Source: an uncultured Erysipelotrichaceae bacterium
Lineage (GTDB): Bacteria > Bacillota_I > Bacilli_A > RFN20 > CAG-826
Assembly (NCBI GenBank): GCA_902800025.1
Contig: CADCDA010000002.1
Location: forward strand, 62,001 to 126,000
DNA: 64,000 nt
Reading direction: 5' to 3'
Shown here: piece after piece, positions 16,886-26,106 of the stretch
Layout of the letters: each line of letters begins with the position of its first letter
Numbering within the stretch: the first letter of the stretch is position 1
Program-made: the position numbers and the translations under genes
Notes under the pieces: model-generated
What the model was told of the DNA's origin: nothing
Database searches by the model: none
What the model saw: only the letters and a program-made list of their open reading frames with translations

Positions 16886-17824
16886 ATGAATAAGAAAAAC
16901 GCTAGAATTATCTTTATGGGAACCCCAGAAATCTCTTCTAAAGTTTTAGAAGGACTTATTTTGGATGACTATAATATCGTCGCAGTTATCGCTCAACCTG
17001 ACAGGCCAACCGGTAGAAAAAAGATATTAACTCCAGTTCCTACTAAAGTAGTTGCTACAAAATATAATATTCCAGTTTATCAACCAGAAAAGATTAGAAA
17101 AGAATATGAGTTCGTAAACGAACTCCATCCTGATTTAATCCTTACTCTTGCTTATGGACAAATCGTTCCTCAAGGTCTTTTAGATATTCCTTCTTTAGGA
17201 TGTATTAATCTACATGGAAGTTTACTTCCAAAATATCGAGGCGCTGCGCCTATACAGTACGCTTTATTAAATAATGAAAAGAAAACTGGCATGACTCTTA
17301 TGAAGATGGTTAAAGAGATGGACGCTGGTGAGATGTATGCCACTGAAGAAGTTGAAATTAGTGAAGATGATAACTCTACCTCTTTATTTAATAAAATGGG
17401 TGACGCTGCTCTTAGCTTATCTTTAAGAGTTCTTCCCTTATATTTAGAAGGAAAACTACCAGGAACCCCTCAAGATGAATCTTTAGTGACTTTTGCTCCT
17501 TCAATTAAACCAGAAGAAGAAAAGATTGACTTAAGTAAAACCAAAGAAGAAATCTTTGGCCAAGTTAGAGCGTTATCTGACCAGCCAGGCGCATATTTAT
17601 ATCTCAATGAGTTAAAACTAAAAATCTATAAAGCGAAGATTATCTCTGATGAAATGGTTGGAGAAGTTGGAACAATTGTTAAGGCCGATAAAGGCGGATT
17701 ATATTTACAAACCAAAAATGGATTACTAGCCCTTCTTGATTTACAAAAAGAAGGAAAGAATAGAATGGACTATAAGTCCTTTATTAACGGCAATCAGAAT
17801 ATATTAGGTCAAAAGCTCAAATAA
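16886..17824 (+). CDS. fmt: Methionyl-tRNA formyltransferase
   Basis: The enzyme formylates initiator Met-tRNA using 10-formyl-tetrahydrofolate. The 312-residue protein begins ARIIFMGTPEIS and has AQPDRPTGR, the active-site NLHGSLLPKYRGAAPIQYAL (Asn, His) and the later GMTLMKMVKEMDAGE with its catalytic Asp. The C-terminal OB-like tRNA-binding domain starts near 205. Length is normal. The neighbour two bases downstream is a helicase, not def or rsmB as in many genomes. Its own promoter sits immediately ahead. Confidence 0.97.
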   Translation: MNKKNARIIFMGTPEISSKVLEGLILDDYNIVAVIAQPDRPTGRKKILTPVPTKVVATKYNIPVYQPEKIRKEYEFVNELHPDLILTLAYGQIVPQGLLDIPSLGCINLHGSLLPKYRGAAPIQYALLNNEKKTGMTLMKMVKEMDAGEMYATEEVEISEDDNSTSLFNKMGDAALSLSLRVLPLYLEGKLPGTPQDESLVTFAPSIKPEEEKIDLSKTKEEIFGQVRALSDQPGAYLYLNELKLKIYKAKIISDEMVGEVGTIVKADKGGLYLQTKNGLLALLDLQKEGKNRMDYKSFINGNQNILGQKLK

Positions 17825-17825
17825 C

Positions 17826-20165
17826 ATGAACCAAAAGATTGAACTCTCCGTCCATCAATTGGTGGATTTTCTTTTAAGAACAGGTGACATTGATAACCGT
17901 GTTTTTAATCGTTCAAGTCAAACTGAAGGCAGTAGACTTCATTCTGTCTATCAAGCTAAACAAGGCACTAACTATATTTCTGAATATCCTTTAAAACAAT
18001 CTTTTATCGTTGAAGAAGTTGAATTTGTTCTTCAAGGTCGAGCGGATGGTATCATCAAAAAGAGTGATAAAGAATACATCATTGATGAAATCAAAACCAC
18101 AGTGATTGATTTAAAAGAATTTAGAGAAAATAATCTCGCTTGGCATTTAGGGCAGGCTAAATGCTACGCCTATATGTTCGCTCACGCTTTAGGCTTAGAA
18201 ACAATTTCGGTAAGACTCACTTATATTCGACAAGGAAAAGAAAGCGAAAAATTAATTGACGATTATTTCTATGTCACTAAAGAATTAGAAAATGATATCT
18301 ATGATTTATTAGAACAATATCTTGAATTTGAAAAAGTAATCTTTAGATTAAATGAGAGAAGAGATGAGACGATTAAGACTCTTGATTTCCCGTTTACAAA
18401 TTATCGTAAAGGTCAAAAAGAACTTACTAAATATATTTATGGGGCAATAAAGAACAAAGGTAAACTCTTTATTGAAGCTCCAACTGGTATTGGTAAAACG
18501 ATGTCAGCGATCTATCCATCTATAAAATATCTAACCGAAGATGATAAAAGCAAGATCTTTTATCTAACCGCGAAAGCGACAGGAAAAGAAAACGCTCATC
18601 AGGCTCTTAATATCTTAAAAGAAAAAGGCTTATCAATAAGCGATATCATCATTACTTCTAAAGAAAAGATTTGTTTCTGCAAAGATAAGTCATGTAATCC
18701 AGATGAATGTCCTTTTGCAAAAGGCTACTATAACAAGATCCAAGGTATCATTAAAGAATCAATTTTAAGATATGATGATTTTGATTATGAAACGATTTGT
18801 AGCATCGCTAACAAGCATTCAGTGTGTCCTTTTGAATTAGAATTAGACTTAAGTCTATTCTCAGATGTCATCATCTGTGATTATAACTATTTCTTTGATC
18901 CAACCGCATATATGAAAAGATATTTTGATGAAGATTCATCACATTATCTTGTTTTAGTGGATGAAGCCCATAACTTAGTGGACCGTTCTAAAGATATGTA
19001 TTCTGCAGAGCTTAAAAGAAGCGACCTCTTAAAGGTTAAAGAAGCTCAAAAACATATTCCAAATCGAAAGATCAAAACTCAATTAGCTAAGCTAAATCAA
19101 ATATTTGAAAGATTCTATTTATCTTTTGAATTTGGGCAAACAAAGATTGTTGATATCTCTGAAGAAGATTTTAGAATCCTTAATCGTTTTGTTACTGTTT
19201 ATCAAGAAGTGTCAAAAGAGCACAACAAAGATATTTCTAAAGATCTCACGAATTTATATATTGATATCAATAAATTCTTAAAAATCTATGAACTCTTATC
19301 AGAGAGATTTCTCTTCTATATTGATAAAAGTGAATCGGATATAGTTATAAAACTATATTGTTTAGATGCTTCCCGATATTTAGCAGGTTCGATGAATCAA
19401 GTGAATTCCACAGTGATGTTTTCCGCAACTTTATCTCCAATATCGTATTACAAAGATGTTTTAGGAGGAGATAAAGAAAACGGACCTTCTTTAGTGTTAG
19501 ATTCTCCTTTCCCTAAGGAAAACTTAAAATTATTAATCGCTCCTAAGATTTCTACTAGATATAAAAATAGAGACAAAACATATCAAGATGTCGCTAATTA
19601 TATTCTTTCTTTTATCAATGTGAAAAAAGGAAACTACTTCATCTATCTACCAAGCTATGAATATCTTGATAGGCTTATGGAAGTTATTGAATTTCCTAAA
19701 GATGTTAAAGTGTACGCTCAAAATAGAGATATGAGTGAAAAAGACCGAAATGAATTCATTTCTCATTTCAAAAAGAAAAGTAAAAAGACGATTGTTGGTT
19801 TAGCGATTATTGGAGGAGCCTTCGGAGAAGGCATTGATTTAGTCGGAGACTCTTTAATCGGTGTTGCAATTGTTGGAATTGGTCTACCAAAGATTAATTA
19901 TGAAAGTAACCAAATAGTTGAATATTATAAAGAAAATGAAATTGATGGCTTTAATTATGCCTATACATATCCAGGAATGAATAAAGTCATGCAGGCGGTA
20001 GGAAGGCTTATTAGAAGCGAAACCGATAAAGGGGCCGCGTTACTTATCGATGAAAGATATCGTTGGAACGATTATCGTATTCTTTTTAAAAAAGAATGGG
20101 ATGATTATGAAATCGTCCTTTCCGAGGATGAAATCACAGAATCTTTACAAAAGTTTTTCAAATAA
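17826..20165 (+). CDS. PD-(D/E)XK nuclease fused to DinG/XPD-like iron-sulfur helicase
   Basis: This 779-residue protein has two parts. Residues 1 to about 170 form a Cas4/RecB-like nuclease fold with GRADG (Asp74), IDEIK (Glu88, Lys90) and HLGQAKCYAY (Gln110). The rest is a superfamily 2 helicase with Walker A APTGIGKT (218 to 225), an iron-sulfur cysteine set near 285, 290, 295 and 334 (FCKDKSCNPDECPF and CPFE), DEAH (379 to 382) and the C-terminal QAVGRLIRS motif VI. It probably unwinds 5'-tailed or repair-intermediate DNA and trims it. It is two bases after fmt, so co-transcription is likely. No gene name is safe. Confidence 0.88.
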   Translation: MNQKIELSVHQLVDFLLRTGDIDNRVFNRSSQTEGSRLHSVYQAKQGTNYISEYPLKQSFIVEEVEFVLQGRADGIIKKSDKEYIIDEIKTTVIDLKEFRENNLAWHLGQAKCYAYMFAHALGLETISVRLTYIRQGKESEKLIDDYFYVTKELENDIYDLLEQYLEFEKVIFRLNERRDETIKTLDFPFTNYRKGQKELTKYIYGAIKNKGKLFIEAPTGIGKTMSAIYPSIKYLTEDDKSKIFYLTAKATGKENAHQALNILKEKGLSISDIIITSKEKICFCKDKSCNPDECPFAKGYYNKIQGIIKESILRYDDFDYETICSIANKHSVCPFELELDLSLFSDVIICDYNYFFDPTAYMKRYFDEDSSHYLVLVDEAHNLVDRSKDMYSAELKRSDLLKVKEAQKHIPNRKIKTQLAKLNQIFERFYLSFEFGQTKIVDISEEDFRILNRFVTVYQEVSKEHNKDISKDLTNLYIDINKFLKIYELLSERFLFYIDKSESDIVIKLYCLDASRYLAGSMNQVNSTVMFSATLSPISYYKDVLGGDKENGPSLVLDSPFPKENLKLLIAPKISTRYKNRDKTYQDVANYILSFINVKKGNYFIYLPSYEYLDRLMEVIEFPKDVKVYAQNRDMSEKDRNEFISHFKKKSKKTIVGLAIIGGAFGEGIDLVGDSLIGVAIVGIGLPKINYESNQIVEYYKENEIDGFNYAYTYPGMNKVMQAVGRLIRSETDKGAALLIDERYRWNDYRILFKKEWDDYEIVLSEDEITESLQKFFK

Positions 20166-20174
20166 TAACAATAA

Positions 20175-20183
20175 TGTTATAAT
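20175..20183 (+). promoter_or_regulatory. Extended -10 promoter of lepA, candidate short or absent leader
   Basis: TGTTATAAT (TGn plus TATAAT) ends 11 bases before the lepA ATG; the intervening bases contain no Shine-Dalgarno. Confidence 0.55.
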
Positions 20184-20194
20184 TCTCACGTTTT

Positions 20195-22009
20195 ATGGAA
20201 TTTGATCAAAAATTAACTAGAAACTTCTCAATTATCGCTCATATCGATCACGGCAAGAGCACTCTTGCGGATCGTATTTTAGAAATGACTGGAGCGATTT
20301 CTGAAAGAGAAATGAAAGATCAAATCCTCGACTCAATGGACCTTGAAAGAGAAAGAGGAATCACCATTAAACTCAACGCTGTAACATTATCCTACAAGAG
20401 TGACGATGGTAACACATATGTTTTCAATTTAATTGACACTCCGGGTCATGTCGACTTCACATATGAAGTTTCGCGTTCGCTCGCAGCATGCGAAGGAGCG
20501 GTTTTAGTAGTGGATGCCACTCAAGGAGTTGAAGCTCAAACCCTCGCAAACGTTTATCTTGCGATTGACAATAACTTAGAAATTTTACCAGTTATCAACA
20601 AAGTTGATTTACCAAGCGCGATGCCTGAATGGGCGAAAGAAGAAATTGAAAAGCGAATTGGTATTCCTTGTGATGAGGCGGTTGAAGTATCTGCAAAGAC
20701 TGGTTTACATGTCCACGAACTTTTAGAAGCAATTGTAAAAAATATCCCAGCTCCTACCGGAGATGAGAACGGACCATTACAAGCCCTTATCTTTGATAGT
20801 TTCTATGATTCATACCGTGGTGTAGTCATTATGGTGAGAATCAAAGAAGGCTCTGTCAAAGTCGGAGATCATATTAAACTCATGCAATCTAATAAAGATT
20901 ACATGGTTACTGAACTTGGTATTAGAACTCCTAATGAGATTAAACTCAAAGAGTTAAAGTGCGGACAAGTCGGATATATATGCGCTCAAATAAAAGACAT
21001 CAAAGATGTAAGACCTGGTGATACAGTGACTTCGTTTGATCGTCCCGCAATTAAAGCGTTACCCGGATATCGTGATATCAACCCAATGGTGTTCTGCGGT
21101 TTATATCCAGTTGATAGTGATGATTATCAAGATTTAAAAGATGCTTTAGAGAAATTATCTCTAAATGATGCTTCACTACAATTTGTTCCAGAAACATCAC
21201 AAGCCTTAGGCTTTGGTTTTAGATGTGGTTTTTTAGGTTTACTCCATATGGATGTTATCCAAGAGAGGCTTGAAAGAGAATATAATATTGATCTTATTTT
21301 AACAGCACCTTCGGTGATTTATCATGTTTATCTCACTGATGGAACGATGATTCCAATTGATAACCCATCCGCGTTACCAGATGCTTCTAAAATCAAAAAG
21401 ATTGAAGAACCATATGTAAAGGCTAATATCATGACTCCAAAGGAGTATGTTGGTCCAATTATGGAACTATGCCAAGAGAAAAGAGGAATCTACACTGACC
21501 TTCAATATTTTGATGATACAAGAATGATTTTAGTGTATGAATTACCTCTATCTGAAATTGTTTACAATTTCTTTGACAAACTTAAAAGTTGTACAAAAGG
21601 GTATGCATCATTTGACTATGAACCATCTTCATATAAACCGAGCGATTTGATTAAACTCGATGTTTTATTGAACGGACAAGTCGTTGACGCTCTTAGTAGT
21701 ATTGTCTTTAGACAAAGTTCTTATAATAGAGGCTTAGGAATTATTCGTCGTATTAAGACGGTTATCCCTAGACAACAATTTGAGATTCCAATTCAAGCTG
21801 CGATCGGTGGTAAAGTTATCGCTAGAGTTGATGTTAAAGCTGTCAGAAAAGACGTTTTAGCTAAATGCTATGGTGGAGACATCTCCCGTAAGAAAAAGCT
21901 TCTAGAGAAGCAAAAAGAAGGCAAGAAGCGTATGAAGAAAGTTGGATCTGTCGAAGTACCTCAAGAAGCCTTTATGTCCATCCTCTCAATTGATGAAGAA
22001 GATGAATAG
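20195..22009 (+). CDS. lepA: Elongation factor 4 (LepA), back-translocating GTPase
   Basis: LepA binds the ribosome and can reverse or remodel translocation. The 604-residue sequence has the G1 motif [14 protein letters not shown]2 RGITI, G3 DTPGHVDF and G4 NKVD. EF-G-like domains II, III and V and the LepA-specific C-terminal domain follow, containing [18 protein letters not shown], which is diagnostic. Length is normal. The first residues, [12 protein letters not shown], are close to other LepA starts. In many genomes hemW lies just downstream; here two other genes intervene. Confidence 0.98.
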   Translation: MEFDQKLTRNFSIIAHIDHGKSTLADRILEMTGAISEREMKDQILDSMDLERERGITIKLNAVTLSYKSDDGNTYVFNLIDTPGHVDFTYEVSRSLAACEGAVLVVDATQGVEAQTLANVYLAIDNNLEILPVINKVDLPSAMPEWAKEEIEKRIGIPCDEAVEVSAKTGLHVHELLEAIVKNIPAPTGDENGPLQALIFDSFYDSYRGVVIMVRIKEGSVKVGDHIKLMQSNKDYMVTELGIRTPNEIKLKELKCGQVGYICAQIKDIKDVRPGDTVTSFDRPAIKALPGYRDINPMVFCGLYPVDSDDYQDLKDALEKLSLNDASLQFVPETSQALGFGFRCGFLGLLHMDVIQERLEREYNIDLILTAPSVIYHVYLTDGTMIPIDNPSALPDASKIKKIEEPYVKANIMTPKEYVGPIMELCQEKRGIYTDLQYFDDTRMILVYELPLSEIVYNFFDKLKSCTKGYASFDYEPSSYKPSDLIKLDVLLNGQVVDALSSIVFRQSSYNRGLGIIRRIKTVIPRQQFEIPIQAAIGGKVIARVDVKAVRKDVLAKCYGGDISRKKKLLEKQKEGKKRMKKVGSVEVPQEAFMSILSIDEEDE

Positions 22010-22039
22010 TATAAAATTAGTAGATTTTTAGTTTAATTC

Positions 22040-22068
22040 TTGTTTTACAAGCATGATTCAAATATAAT
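22040..22068 (+). promoter_or_regulatory. Promoter of the degenerate Fic gene
   Basis: TTGTTT (22040-22045), a 17-base spacer and TATAAT (22063-22068), followed by an AGAGGTGAT ribosome-binding site and the ATG at 22090. Confidence 0.65.
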
Positions 22069-22089
22069 GAAGCCAAGAGGTGATATCTA

Positions 22090-23574
22090 ATGGCAAACAA
22101 TGATCTTGGTGTGCGTTTCACAGAAAACACATACGCGACCAAAAACGAAGTCAGTAAAGAACTAAGAATATCAGTGATCGATGGAGTCTGGGATAAGATT
22201 TTATCTTATCGTTCAGTCTTTAATCGTTATCTTCCAATTAAAGGTGTTGATAAAAATCAACTTCGTGTTTGCTTATGTCCAACAATCTCTAATAAGAGTT
22301 ATAACGTTGGCTCTAAGTTAATGCGGCTCATTAATGAATACAATAAATTGGACCGCATTAATGGCGATTCAAAATATTTCCAACAAACAAATTTAATTAA
22401 GGCTCTTCAAAATATCGCTGTTAAAAGAAACATGGTCAGCGATGAAGAAATGATTCGTGGAATTGTTCAAGGTAGTAAATCTGATAGAATTCTTGCGAAC
22501 TATTTAGACGCTCTTAAGTTTGTCGAAGAGAAGCATAAAAACACAATTGATATCGATTATTTAGCCGAACTTTATAGCGTTCTTACCGGAAATTATGAAT
22601 TAACCTCTTTTTATCGTAAAATAGACCTTGAAGATAATAACACAAGTGCGGTGATTTCTCGTCGATATAAGAGCGCTCCAGCAGCGGTCATTGAATCGAT
22701 GATGGATGGCTTATTCAACTTTATTGATAAGCAAGTTGTAAGTTCATTAGATAAAGGCTTATTAACTTATTACTATGTTGAGTTCGTTAAACCATTTAAA
22801 GACTATAATGATGAAATCGCTATTTTGTTAGCGAAGTCCGTTTTAGCGCATGATATTTTAGGAGAATTTGCTCCTTATCTTCCTCTTGAATCATTTTTAA
22901 ATGATAATGCTGTGGAAGTTAATAGAATCTTTGGAGAAGTTCAAGCGACATCTGATACGACATATTTCTTAACATATGCTCTTGATTCGGTTGATCGTAT
23001 TATTGATCGCTTACTCGATAACATCGCTGAGTTCTCGTCTCAAATGATTCGCGATGATTTCTTCCAATTAGATGAAGAAGAAAAAGAACCAGAACCAGTT
23101 GTTGAAAAAGCTAAACCAGTAGAAGAACAACCAAAGGTTGAAGAGCCAAAACCAGCGGAGCCAGTTATCGTTAAAGAAGTGGTTAGAGAAATTATTAGAG
23201 AGGTTCCAGTTCCTACTCCTGTAGTGAAGGAAGAAGTAAAACCAGCTCCTGAAGTAAAGAAGGAAGAAAAGATTGAAAATAAACCACAAGGTTTAGCCTT
23301 CTCTTATATTCCTCCAGAAATCGATGAAAAAACTGCTTCAAGATTAGAAAGACATCTTCTTGAATTAGATGTAAGATTAAAGAAGGGCCAAGCGTATTTC
23401 TACGCTAGACACTGTACGTTAGGTATGTATTACACGATTGACCAATATAAAAAAGCGGTCAAATGCGTCTACGAAACTGCTAGAACATCTATGGATCAAC
23501 TCGCAGAGTTCGGATATTATGAAAAGAAATTAGTGGGTAAGAAGTTCGTTTATACCCCAAAAGAAAGAAAGTAG
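22090..23574 (+). CDS. Degenerate Fic-domain protein with Pro/Glu/Lys linker and C-terminal helical domain
   Basis: Residues about 30 to 310 read as a Fic-like helical domain. YRKIDLEDNNTSAVISRRYKSAP leads to an alpha-helix and then VKPFKDYNDEIA (233 to 244), which occupies the place of the Fic motif HPFxDGNGR. The catalytic histidine is replaced by lysine (234), both glycines by Tyr and Asp, and the arginine by Glu, so AMP transfer is unlikely. Residues about 325 to 400 are a low-complexity Pro/Glu/Lys/Val linker. The last 90 residues form a compact helical, possibly winged-helix, domain. A structural or DNA/protein-binding role is possible. A small membrane protein follows 10 bases later. 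Confidence 0.6.
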   Translation: MANNDLGVRFTENTYATKNEVSKELRISVIDGVWDKILSYRSVFNRYLPIKGVDKNQLRVCLCPTISNKSYNVGSKLMRLINEYNKLDRINGDSKYFQQTNLIKALQNIAVKRNMVSDEEMIRGIVQGSKSDRILANYLDALKFVEEKHKNTIDIDYLAELYSVLTGNYELTSFYRKIDLEDNNTSAVISRRYKSAPAAVIESMMDGLFNFIDKQVVSSLDKGLLTYYYVEFVKPFKDYNDEIAILLAKSVLAHDILGEFAPYLPLESFLNDNAVEVNRIFGEVQATSDTTYFLTYALDSVDRIIDRLLDNIAEFSSQMIRDDFFQLDEEEKEPEPVVEKAKPVEEQPKVEEPKPAEPVIVKEVVREIIREVPVPTPVVKEEVKPAPEVKKEEKIENKPQGLAFSYIPPEIDEKTASRLERHLLELDVRLKKGQAYFYARHCTLGMYYTIDQYKKAVKCVYETARTSMDQLAEFGYYEKKLVGKKFVYTPKERK

Positions 23575-23584
23575 GAATAAAAAT

Positions 23585-23818
23585 ATGATATTTGCTGTTT
23601 CACCAGATTTAATTATCTTCTTAGTCGTTTTAGGAAGCGCGGCGGTCATCGGTATTGTTGCTTTCTTAATTTATCTTTACTTAAAACCACGTTTAAAACA
23701 CGATGATAAGCCAACTGAAGAACAAATCCTTCACGAAGAGATGGATCGTGTCTTAAAACCAATTGAAGACGAAGATACCGCTAAAGCGGTTGAACAATAT
23801 AAGGATGAAGAAGAATAA
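23585..23818 (+). CDS. Small single-pass membrane protein with acidic tail
   Basis: This 77-residue protein of unknown family has one N-terminal transmembrane helix (about residues 8 to 31, IIFLVVLGSAAVIGIVAFLI) and a highly acidic cytoplasmic tail ending KDEEE. AGGAA about nine bases upstream can serve as ribosome-binding site. It sits between the degenerate Fic gene and hemW, and its 3' end overlaps hemW by 14 bases, so all three are probably one transcript. It could anchor the upstream protein at the membrane, but nothing in the sequence proves this. Confidence 0.6.
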   Translation: MIFAVSPDLIIFLVVLGSAAVIGIVAFLIYLYLKPRLKHDDKPTEEQILHEEMDRVLKPIEDEDTAKAVEQYKDEEE

Positions 23819-24908
23819 GGTCAATTCCTTATATATTCACATTCCTTTTTGTGAATCAATATGCGATTACTGTGACTTTACAAAGTTGCAGTATTTTCGT
23901 ATCTTTGCTATTCCATATTTAAAAAGATTAAAAGAAGAACTTGAAGTAGTGGCTTCTAATAAAGAAGTGAAGACCATCTATGTTGGAGGAGGAACACCTA
24001 CATCTTTAGATGATGATTTGTTTTTAGAATTACTACAGATGATTAAACCTTATACAACAAAAGTTCAGGAATACACCTTTGAATGCAATCCAGAATCTTT
24101 ATCTCTTAACAAAGTTAAAATGATGAAAAGTAATGGAGTTAATCGCATCTCAATCGGAGTGGAATCCACAGATGATAAGATCTTAAAATCAATCAATCGT
24201 CATCATACATTTAATGACGTTAAAAACGCAGTTACTTTATTAAAAGAAAACGGAATCGATAATATTAACTTAGATTTGATATTGGGTTTACCTAATGTCA
24301 GTGAAAAAATGTTAGAAAAAGATATTAAAAATATCTTATCGTTAAATCCAAATCATATTTCCTGCTACTCATTAACCGTTCATGAACATACAGTGTTTTT
24401 CTTAAATGAGATTCTTCCTCCAACTGAAGAATTCGCTTATGAAGCATATAAAAAAGTTGATGAAATCCTAAAAAAGAATGGCTATCTCCATTATGAAGTA
24501 TCAAATTGGGCTAAACCAGGCTATCAAAGCGAACATAATCTCACATATTGGAGAAATGAAGAATATTATGGAGTTGGTCTAGGAGCTTCTGGATATATCG
24601 ATGACACTAGATATAAGAATACGACAAATCTAAACGAGTACCTAAAAGGTAATAACGAAAAAGAAACCGAAATAGTGGGCTTAAAAGATTTAGAAGAGTA
24701 TCAAATCATGTTAAATCTTAGAACGATAGAAGGATTAGACCTCACTCTCTTTAAAAATTTATTTAATAAGGATTTATATAAGAATAAAAAAGAAGCGATT
24801 GATTCCTATGTTAGAAGTGGTCATCTTCTTTTAGAAAATAATAAAATCATTCCAACATTTGAAGGAATGATGATCTTAGATAAAATTGTTCTAGATTTTA
24901 TTGATTAA
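23805..24908 (+). CDS. hemW: Radical SAM protein HemW (heme chaperone / coproporphyrinogen III oxidase-like)
   Basis: HemW is a radical SAM protein that binds heme and inserts it into target enzymes; it is often mislabelled as HemN. The sequence has YIHIPFCESICDYCDF, holding the CxxxCxxC cluster ligands, followed by the GGGTPT and ECNPESL segments of the family. The start at 23805 (MKKNKVNSLYIHIP) is chosen because the conserved region begins only eight residues later; an ATG at 23763 would add 14 residues inside the previous gene. No other heme gene is visible here. Length (367) is normal for HemW. Confidence 0.93.
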   Translation: MKKNKVNSLYIHIPFCESICDYCDFTKLQYFRIFAIPYLKRLKEELEVVASNKEVKTIYVGGGTPTSLDDDLFLELLQMIKPYTTKVQEYTFECNPESLSLNKVKMMKSNGVNRISIGVESTDDKILKSINRHHTFNDVKNAVTLLKENGIDNINLDLILGLPNVSEKMLEKDIKNILSLNPNHISCYSLTVHEHTVFFLNEILPPTEEFAYEAYKKVDEILKKNGYLHYEVSNWAKPGYQSEHNLTYWRNEEYYGVGLGASGYIDDTRYKNTTNLNEYLKGNNEKETEIVGLKDLEEYQIMLNLRTIEGLDLTLFKNLFNKDLYKNKKEAIDSYVRSGHLLLENNKIIPTFEGMMILDKIVLDFID

Positions 24909-24930
24909 ATAGACATAAATAGTGGAATTT

Positions 24931-24958
24931 GGGTGGTTAAAACCACTCATTTTTTCAT
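24931..24958 (+). terminator. Terminator after hemW
   Basis: GGGTGGTT (24931-24938) pairs with AACCACTC (24941-24948) with one G-U pair, followed by ATTTTTTCATTTTT. Confidence 0.85.
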
Positions 24959-24980
24959 TTTTACATAGTAATTCAAAAAA

Positions 24981-25007
24981 TTAGCACTTATGTGTTGACA
25001 GTGCTAA
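24981..25007 (+). promoter_or_regulatory. CIRCE operator 1 (HrcA site)
   Basis: TTAGCACTT-N9-CAGTGCTAA, the 9-9-9 layout of CIRCE. The -35 box of the heat-shock promoter (TTGACA, 24995-25000) lies inside it, so HrcA binding should block RNA polymerase. Confidence 0.95.
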
Positions 25008-25022
25008 CACAAAGGGTATAAT
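24995..25022 (+). promoter_or_regulatory. Heat-shock operon promoter
   Basis: TTGACA (24995-25000), a 16-base spacer and TATAAT (25017-25022). Strong sigma-A consensus, flanked and overlapped by two CIRCE operators. Confidence 0.92.
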
Positions 25023-25026
25023 AGAA

Positions 25027-25053
25027 TTAGCACTTGAAGGTGAATAGTGCTAA
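25027..25053 (+). promoter_or_regulatory. CIRCE operator 2 (HrcA site)
   Basis: TTAGCACTT-N9-TAGTGCTAA begins five bases after the -10 and covers the transcription start. Two CIRCE copies suggest tight repression of hrcA-grpE-dnaK-dnaJ at normal temperature. Confidence 0.95.
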
Positions 25054-25068
25054 AAAGGAGGCAAGGAT

Positions 25069-26106
25069 ATGTCATTAACTCGTAGTGAAACGATTCTCAA
25101 GATGATTGTTGAATATTTCATCAAGACCGCTGAACCTGTTGGAAGTCAAACCTTGATTGAAGAGTACAATCTTCCATATAGTAGTGCGACGATCAGAAAT
25201 GAAATGTCCGCTCTTGAAAAGATGGGCTACATTGAAAAGCCACATACGAGTGCGGGACGTGTTCCTTCTTCTAAAGGTTATGAATATTATTGCAAGCACT
25301 TAAGAGATAAGGAATTAAATGAAAACATTCGTCATTCCTTACAGTCTGTCCTTGATAGCAAGGTTCAATCTGTTGAAGAAGTGCTTAAAAGAAGCTGTGA
25401 GATTATATCTCATATGACTAACCTTGTCACTGTCGTTATGGGACCAGAAGAAAAAGCAGAGCATTTAGCAAGCGTTCAACTAGTGCCAATTAACGAAAAC
25501 ACAATTACTGCTGTATTTGTCACTGATAAAGGTTATGTTGAAAATAAAACCTTCATTCTCGAAGAGAATATTAAGACTGACGAAGTCATTAAATGCGTTA
25601 ATCTCCTTAACGAAAGATTAAAAGGAACACCGATTACCGGCTTAGTGGAGAAGATGGAATCTCTTAGACCAGTTCTCTCAGATTATATCGTCTCTCATGA
25701 TGTCGTTTATCAAGCGATCCTTGAATCCTTAGTGAGATTTGCTGGTGATCGATTATCACTCTATGGAAAAGAAGAACTCTTCAATCATCCAGAATTCAAA
25801 AATGATACAGAAGCACTTATGAGAGTAATGAAATTACTCGATGATGCCTCTTTATTGAGGAAAGCGGATTATCGGATTGAAGATGATTATGAAACCGCAG
25901 TCAGTATTGGTGATATCGAAGGTAACCCAGATGTCGCAATCGTGACTACTAAAGTAAAAATTGGTCGAGATGGAGAAAATACAATTACTCTTGTCGGACC
26001 AAAGAGAATGGATTATGACAAAGCGTTATCCGCGCTTGAATATCTCTCTCAAGAATTAGATAAATACTTTAACGACAAAGGAGGACATTCGAGTAATGGA
26101 CAATAA
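25069..26106 (+). CDS. hrcA: Heat-inducible transcription repressor HrcA
   Basis: HrcA represses heat-shock genes by binding CIRCE and is kept active by chaperonin. The 345-residue protein has an N-terminal winged helix (LTRSETILKMIVEYFIKTAEPVGS and SSATIRNEMSALEKMGYIEKPH) and the HTSAGRVPSSKGYEYY motif. A GAF-like and dimerization region follows, ending with LVGPKRMDYDKALSALEYL. The operator it reads lies directly ahead of its own gene in duplicate, so it is autoregulated. An AAAGGAGG site precedes the ATG. First gene of the four-gene heat-shock operon. Confidence 0.98.
   Translation: MSLTRSETILKMIVEYFIKTAEPVGSQTLIEEYNLPYSSATIRNEMSALEKMGYIEKPHTSAGRVPSSKGYEYYCKHLRDKELNENIRHSLQSVLDSKVQSVEEVLKRSCEIISHMTNLVTVVMGPEEKAEHLASVQLVPINENTITAVFVTDKGYVENKTFILEENIKTDEVIKCVNLLNERLKGTPITGLVEKMESLRPVLSDYIVSHDVVYQAILESLVRFAGDRLSLYGKEELFNHPEFKNDTEALMRVMKLLDDASLLRKADYRIEDDYETAVSIGDIEGNPDVAIVTTKVKIGRDGENTITLVGPKRMDYDKALSALEYLSQELDKYFNDKGGHSSNGQ

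Noticed and set aside
23090-23290. Tandem repeat array in the Pro/Glu/Lys segment of the pseudo-Fic gene
   Set aside because: Low-complexity coding sequence without a regular repeat unit.
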